This document shows, in pieces, positions 61,114-64,000 of a DNA stretch of 64,000 bases (its first letter is position 1; each line of letters opens with the position of its first letter). The DNA comes from WM-3-3 sp041660045 (GTDB taxonomy: Bacteria; Pseudomonadota; Gammaproteobacteria; Methylococcales; Methylomonadaceae). The notes below the pieces were generated by a model that was not told the DNA's origin, did no database searches, and worked only from the letters and a program-made list of their open reading frames with translations. Position numbers and translations under genes: made by a program. The stretch spans positions 682,001 through 746,000 of the forward strand of contig JBAZXA010000001.1 in assembly GCA_041660045.1 (NCBI GenBank), read 5' to 3'.

Positions 61114-61581
61114 TTAACTGGGTTAAGAATCCATTGCTTAAGCGCTTTTGTGATTCATTATTAATCACAAAGTAGTAACAACTTAATATAGAATTTGTCT
61201 AATATTCAGGTTAATTCGCCAAACCTTACAGTAATCTACATTTTATAAGCCAATGAATAAGGTGGATTTATTGTTTAATTGCGTATTCGATACTCACTAA
61301 CTTTGTAAGTTCATTTATCTGAAAATAAATTTTGCAAAGTTTTCCCTGGCAAAAATTGACTAATTTTTAGCCACTTCATTAACCGGCATTTTTTCCAACA
61401 ACAGAAGTAATTTGTATAGCTAAGTCTTATAACCCGGCAAAAATTACAGCGGCCTCAAAATAGCGCTCGCTTTTTGCAATAAAGTTATAGAATATAAAAC
61501 ACATAAAAATTATACATATTTGGCATGATAACTTCCTACAAAACCAATAAGGTTATAATAGATAGTTATATTAAGAAGACC
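61114..61581. other. Intergenic region between GAPDH-like and bufferin genes
   Basis: About 470 AT-rich bases. It includes the palindrome at 61147-61171 and otherwise no recognisable gene or RNA. It probably carries the promoter for the bufferin operon and the 3' end of the GAPDH-like transcript. Confidence 0.45.
61147..61171. promoter_or_regulatory. Operator-like palindrome upstream of the bufferin genes
   Basis: TTTGTGATT, 7-base spacer, AATCACAAA: a perfect 9-bp inverted repeat about 270 bases upstream of bufA. It could be a regulator site or a weak hairpin. I cannot name the regulator. Confidence 0.35.
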
Positions 61582-62628
61582 CTACAAATACTCCCCTATC
61601 AGACCTAATACATCTAAAGCCCGACAACAATAAGCCTGTTCATTATCATGTACCATTGAAACACCTAAGTGCCTATGCTGGTTAACAACCAAATGGTTCA
61701 TCAGCAAAATGGATGAAAATTCCGACCCCATAAAATCAATGCTGGCCCGTTCATGTCCCCACGCGCCGTAATCACATTGAATAATACCTTTAAGGCTGTT
61801 ATTGGCATAATCTTCAAATAACCTTACACATTCTTCCCGGGAAGTATCTTTGGCCAGCTGTGCCGTAAAATCGATGATGGAAACAATAGCTGTCGGCACT
61901 CGGTATGAAAGTGAGTCTAACTTACCCTTAAGCGATGGGATAATTAATGCCGTCGACTTAGCAACATTTGTGGCAAGTGGTAATACTGAAGCGGCATATG
62001 CCCGGCCTAATTGTGGTGAGGAGTGATAGCTATCTAAGACTCGCTGATCAGCTAGCGCAGGATGGATAGTAATAATACGGGCATAGTCTATGCCAAAATG
62101 CTTTTCTAAGATATGTGCGATAGGTACCATCGCATTGCCCGTACAAGTACTAGCAGTAACCACATGATGCTGTAGGGGATCATAATCGGCATGATTTATA
62201 CCGAAAACCAAACTAATATCGCTACCTTCTATATTTGATGTACAAATAATTTTTTTGGCCAGCTTTTGATCGACCAAACTGCGTAGGTCATTGATAGTGG
62301 CCGTTCCTGTGGCATCTATAAATACATCCAGCTGATACTCGCGTAGTACCTTATAGCTAGCTTCATCCGGTAGCCCGCGTCGACGGTCTACCTTTAGATA
62401 ACGGACAGCCTTGCCATTAACCATTAAATTATCGCCATCACAATCAAGAAAAAACGGCGATTGTCCATAAGTACTGTCATTAGCCATCAAGTATGCCACT
62501 TGATCAATAGGCATGACATCGCAGACGATAGAAATATCAAACCGGCCTTCAGCTGATTTGGTATAATTGTTACGTAGTAAGCCACGCCCTATTCTTCCTA
62601 AACCTGCTATTCCCACACGCAAAGTCAT
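61582..62628 (-). CDS. Glyceraldehyde-3-phosphate dehydrogenase superfamily protein
   Basis: 348-aa GAPDH/erythrose-4-phosphate dehydrogenase-like enzyme. NAD motif VGIAGLGRIGRGLLR (~5-19), AYLMANDSTYG (~45-55), catalytic Cys162 in STCTGNAM (the usual SCTTN), His189 in ITIHPALADQ, GKLDSLSYRVPT (~228-239) and a C-terminal VHDNEQAYCC in place of WYDNEWGYS. The key residues remain but the motifs are divergent, so the substrate may differ from glyceraldehyde 3-phosphate. Not linked to other glycolytic genes. Confidence 0.85.
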   Translation of the reverse strand: MTLRVGIAGLGRIGRGLLRNNYTKSAEGRFDISIVCDVMPIDQVAYLMANDSTYGQSPFFLDCDGDNLMVNGKAVRYLKVDRRRGLPDEASYKVLREYQLDVFIDATGTATINDLRSLVDQKLAKKIICTSNIEGSDISLVFGINHADYDPLQHHVVTASTCTGNAMVPIAHILEKHFGIDYARIITIHPALADQRVLDSYHSSPQLGRAYAASVLPLATNVAKSTALIIPSLKGKLDSLSYRVPTAIVSIIDFTAQLAKDTSREECVRLFEDYANNSLKGIIQCDYGAWGHERASIDFMGSEFSSILLMNHLVVNQHRHLGVSMVHDNEQAYCCRALDVLGLIGEYL

Positions 62629-62851
62629 GGCTTGTAAAGCTCCTGTTAGCTATTTTCGATTTTTAGGTTTGAATCAAGTTTAGGACAAAAATTACATTTA
62701 TATTTTAAAACTTATTATCAAATTAAAGTTATGGGCTGAAAATTGCGATTTTTTAACTGGAAAAACAATTTTTGAGCCCTATTACAGACTAAATTTAGCG
62801 ATAAATTGAAAATTTCCCTAAAAAATCTTATGCCCCCTACAAAATTTTTAA

Positions 62852-63508
62852 ATGTCCAAGCGTAAGTGCCAAAATAGCCGTAACCTGGGTGACTTAGCCT
62901 TAGATGCATGCCCTGAATGTGATCTATTAATCTCACAGGGACACCCCAAAATTGGGGAAAAAGCGCATTGCCCACGATGTGGTTATTTAATACAACGTCC
63001 ACGGCCACATAGTATAGAAAGTACATTAGCCCTCTCTGTTGCTGGACTAATATTAATGTTCCCAGCAAACTTATTGCCTCTCGTAGGTATAAAGATTTTG
63101 GGTAATAGCCAAGACGGCACACTTTGGTCAGGTGTAAGCGCACTGTTTAATGAAGGCATGTGGGGGGTTGCGATTTTGGTATTTTTGGCCAGCATTTTAT
63201 TCCCCTTGATCAATATTGTGTTATGTCTATTAATCAGCGCTAGTCTTTACTTTAATAAATTTTACCCCTACCTGCCAATTGGGATGCGTTGCTTACAACA
63301 TATCGAAGAATGGGCTATGCTGGAAGTTTATACTCTCGGTATCATTGTTGCCTGCGTTAAGTTAAGTTCAATGGCTGAGTTACGTTTTGGTTTAGGCTTA
63401 TATGCATTTATTGCTTTACTATTGGTTTCAGGATTATTGACTAGCAATCTTGATAATTACTTATTTTGGCGGCAGATAGGCAAACTAAAGGAAAAAAATG
63501 ACTATTAA
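62852..63508 (+). CDS. pqiA: Paraquat-inducible protein A, first unit
   Basis: 218-aa inner-membrane PqiA-like protein. N-terminal zinc-ribbon CPECD...CPRCG (~20-44), then four membrane helices (~56-76, ~95-125, ~155-175, ~180-200) with family motifs SIESTLALSVAGLILMFPANLLPL and HIEEWAMLEVYTLGIIV. PqiA with PqiB/PqiC forms a lipid transport system linking the membranes. It overlaps the next pqiA-like gene by 11 bases; in E. coli both units are fused in one protein, here they are split. Confidence 0.9.
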   Translation: MSKRKCQNSRNLGDLALDACPECDLLISQGHPKIGEKAHCPRCGYLIQRPRPHSIESTLALSVAGLILMFPANLLPLVGIKILGNSQDGTLWSGVSALFNEGMWGVAILVFLASILFPLINIVLCLLISASLYFNKFYPYLPIGMRCLQHIEEWAMLEVYTLGIIVACVKLSSMAELRFGLGLYAFIALLLVSGLLTSNLDNYLFWRQIGKLKEKNDY

Positions 63509-64000
63509 AACCGCAAGAGGACAAGGTTTAGTACGTTGCCATGACTGCGGACAGCTCAGTAAAATTTATCTTCAGCCGTATTGCCCTTTATGCGGCGGCC
63601 ACTTGCAGGCTAGAAAAACACTCAGTTTACATAAAACTTTAGCATTTTCGTTAAGCGGACTAATCCTTTATATTCCTGCCAATATCTTTCCTATTATGAC
63701 CATCACTAACTTTGGTAAGAGCGAACCCCATACCATCATTGGTGGCATTATGGTTTTGCTTAATAGCGGCATGGTACCTATTGGCTTATTAGTTCTTATT
63801 GCCAGTATTTTAGTGCCACTATTAAAATTAATCGGCTTAGCTTTATTAATGTTATGCGTCTATCGTCAATGGCAGGTTAATGCCCGCCTATGGACTATTA
63901 TTTATCGTATCATCTGCTTTGTAGGACGGTGGTCGATGCTGGATATTTTTATGATTTCAATTTTAGTCTCGCTAGTAAACTTAGGTGGCATTGCCCAAGT
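63498..64000 (+). CDS. Paraquat-inducible protein A, second unit (cut by window end)
   Basis: Begins at ATG 63498 within the end of the first pqiA gene and is open to the window edge (167 codons seen). Zinc-ribbon CHDCG...CPLCG (~14-35) is followed by membrane helices and the PqiA pattern KTLAFSLSGLILYIPANIFPIM and GRWSMLDIFMISILVSLV. It corresponds to the C-terminal half of fused PqiA. pqiB-like genes would be expected beyond the window. Confidence 0.88.
   Translation, partial: MTIKTARGQGLVRCHDCGQLSKIYLQPYCPLCGGHLQARKTLSLHKTLAFSLSGLILYIPANIFPIMTITNFGKSEPHTIIGGIMVLLNSGMVPIGLLVLIASILVPLLKLIGLALLMLCVYRQWQVNARLWTIIYRIICFVGRWSMLDIFMISILVSLVNLGGIAQ

Noticed and set aside
62718..63143. 141-codon minus-strand frame opposite pqiA
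   Set aside because: Shadow of the well-supported pqiA gene.

Overview
The window is chromosomal DNA from a moderately AT-rich gammaproteobacterium, most likely a type I methanotroph of the Methylococcales or a close relative. This is inferred from the gene mix: exosortase H with its partner, bufferin genes, a membrane-anchored multicopper oxidase, sulfide:quinone reductase, MauE/DUF547/radical SAM genes and typical gammaproteobacterial housekeeping genes. No methane or methanol oxidation gene is present, so the assignment is not proven. I found no rRNA, tRNA, CRISPR array, insertion sequence or prophage.

Layout. 1-5 kb: a cut-off dienelactone hydrolase-like gene with an Asp in the nucleophile position, two small unknown genes, an FMN reductase and an animal-type haem peroxidase. 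5-10 kb: a secreted TPR protein, the proA-nadD-rsfS operon and a histone deacetylase-like hydrolase. 10-17 kb: a SIR2-like/DUF364 gene pair, an L,D-transpeptidase lipoprotein, a VOC protein, ssb and ppnN. 17-26 kb: a His/Tyr-rich lipoprotein, a multicopper oxidase, two tiny membrane proteins, an ABC-GH5-yfbR operon, sulfide:quinone reductase and the exosortase H pair. 26-36 kb: thioesterase-parC, nadK-recN-aguA-aguB, and a radical SAM/DUF547/MauE operon. 36-47 kb: an H-NS-like protein, sucA-sucB-lpdA, an OprP-like porin, a Cys/Gly-tailed protein and an outer-membrane barrel. 47-57 kb: nitrate/nitrite assimilation (nirB-nirD-phzF, nasB-nasA, then an MHS transporter). 57-64 kb: a hotdog-like protein, a fatty acid hydroxylase, the bufferin operon, a GAPDH paralogue and two pqiA genes.

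How genes work together. NasB-NasA reduce nitrate to nitrite and NirBD reduces nitrite to ammonium. The nirB leader carries an A1/G4 hexaloop hairpin followed by an intrinsic terminator just before nirB, the arrangement used by nitrate-responsive ANTAR antiterminators. AguA and AguB convert agmatine to putrescine. BufB and BufC would modify the six-Cys peptide BufA into a copper-binding bufferin. The sucAB-lpd operon looks complete, but its lipoamide dehydrogenase-like protein lacks both redox-active cysteines.

The most notable observations are the cysteine-less LpdA, the nirB attenuator, an ABC protein with an eroded nucleotide-binding domain, the SIR2-like/DUF364 pair, the DLH-like enzyme with a GFDWGG nucleophile elbow, and a 41-residue Cys-rich reading frame upstream of the bufferin operon.
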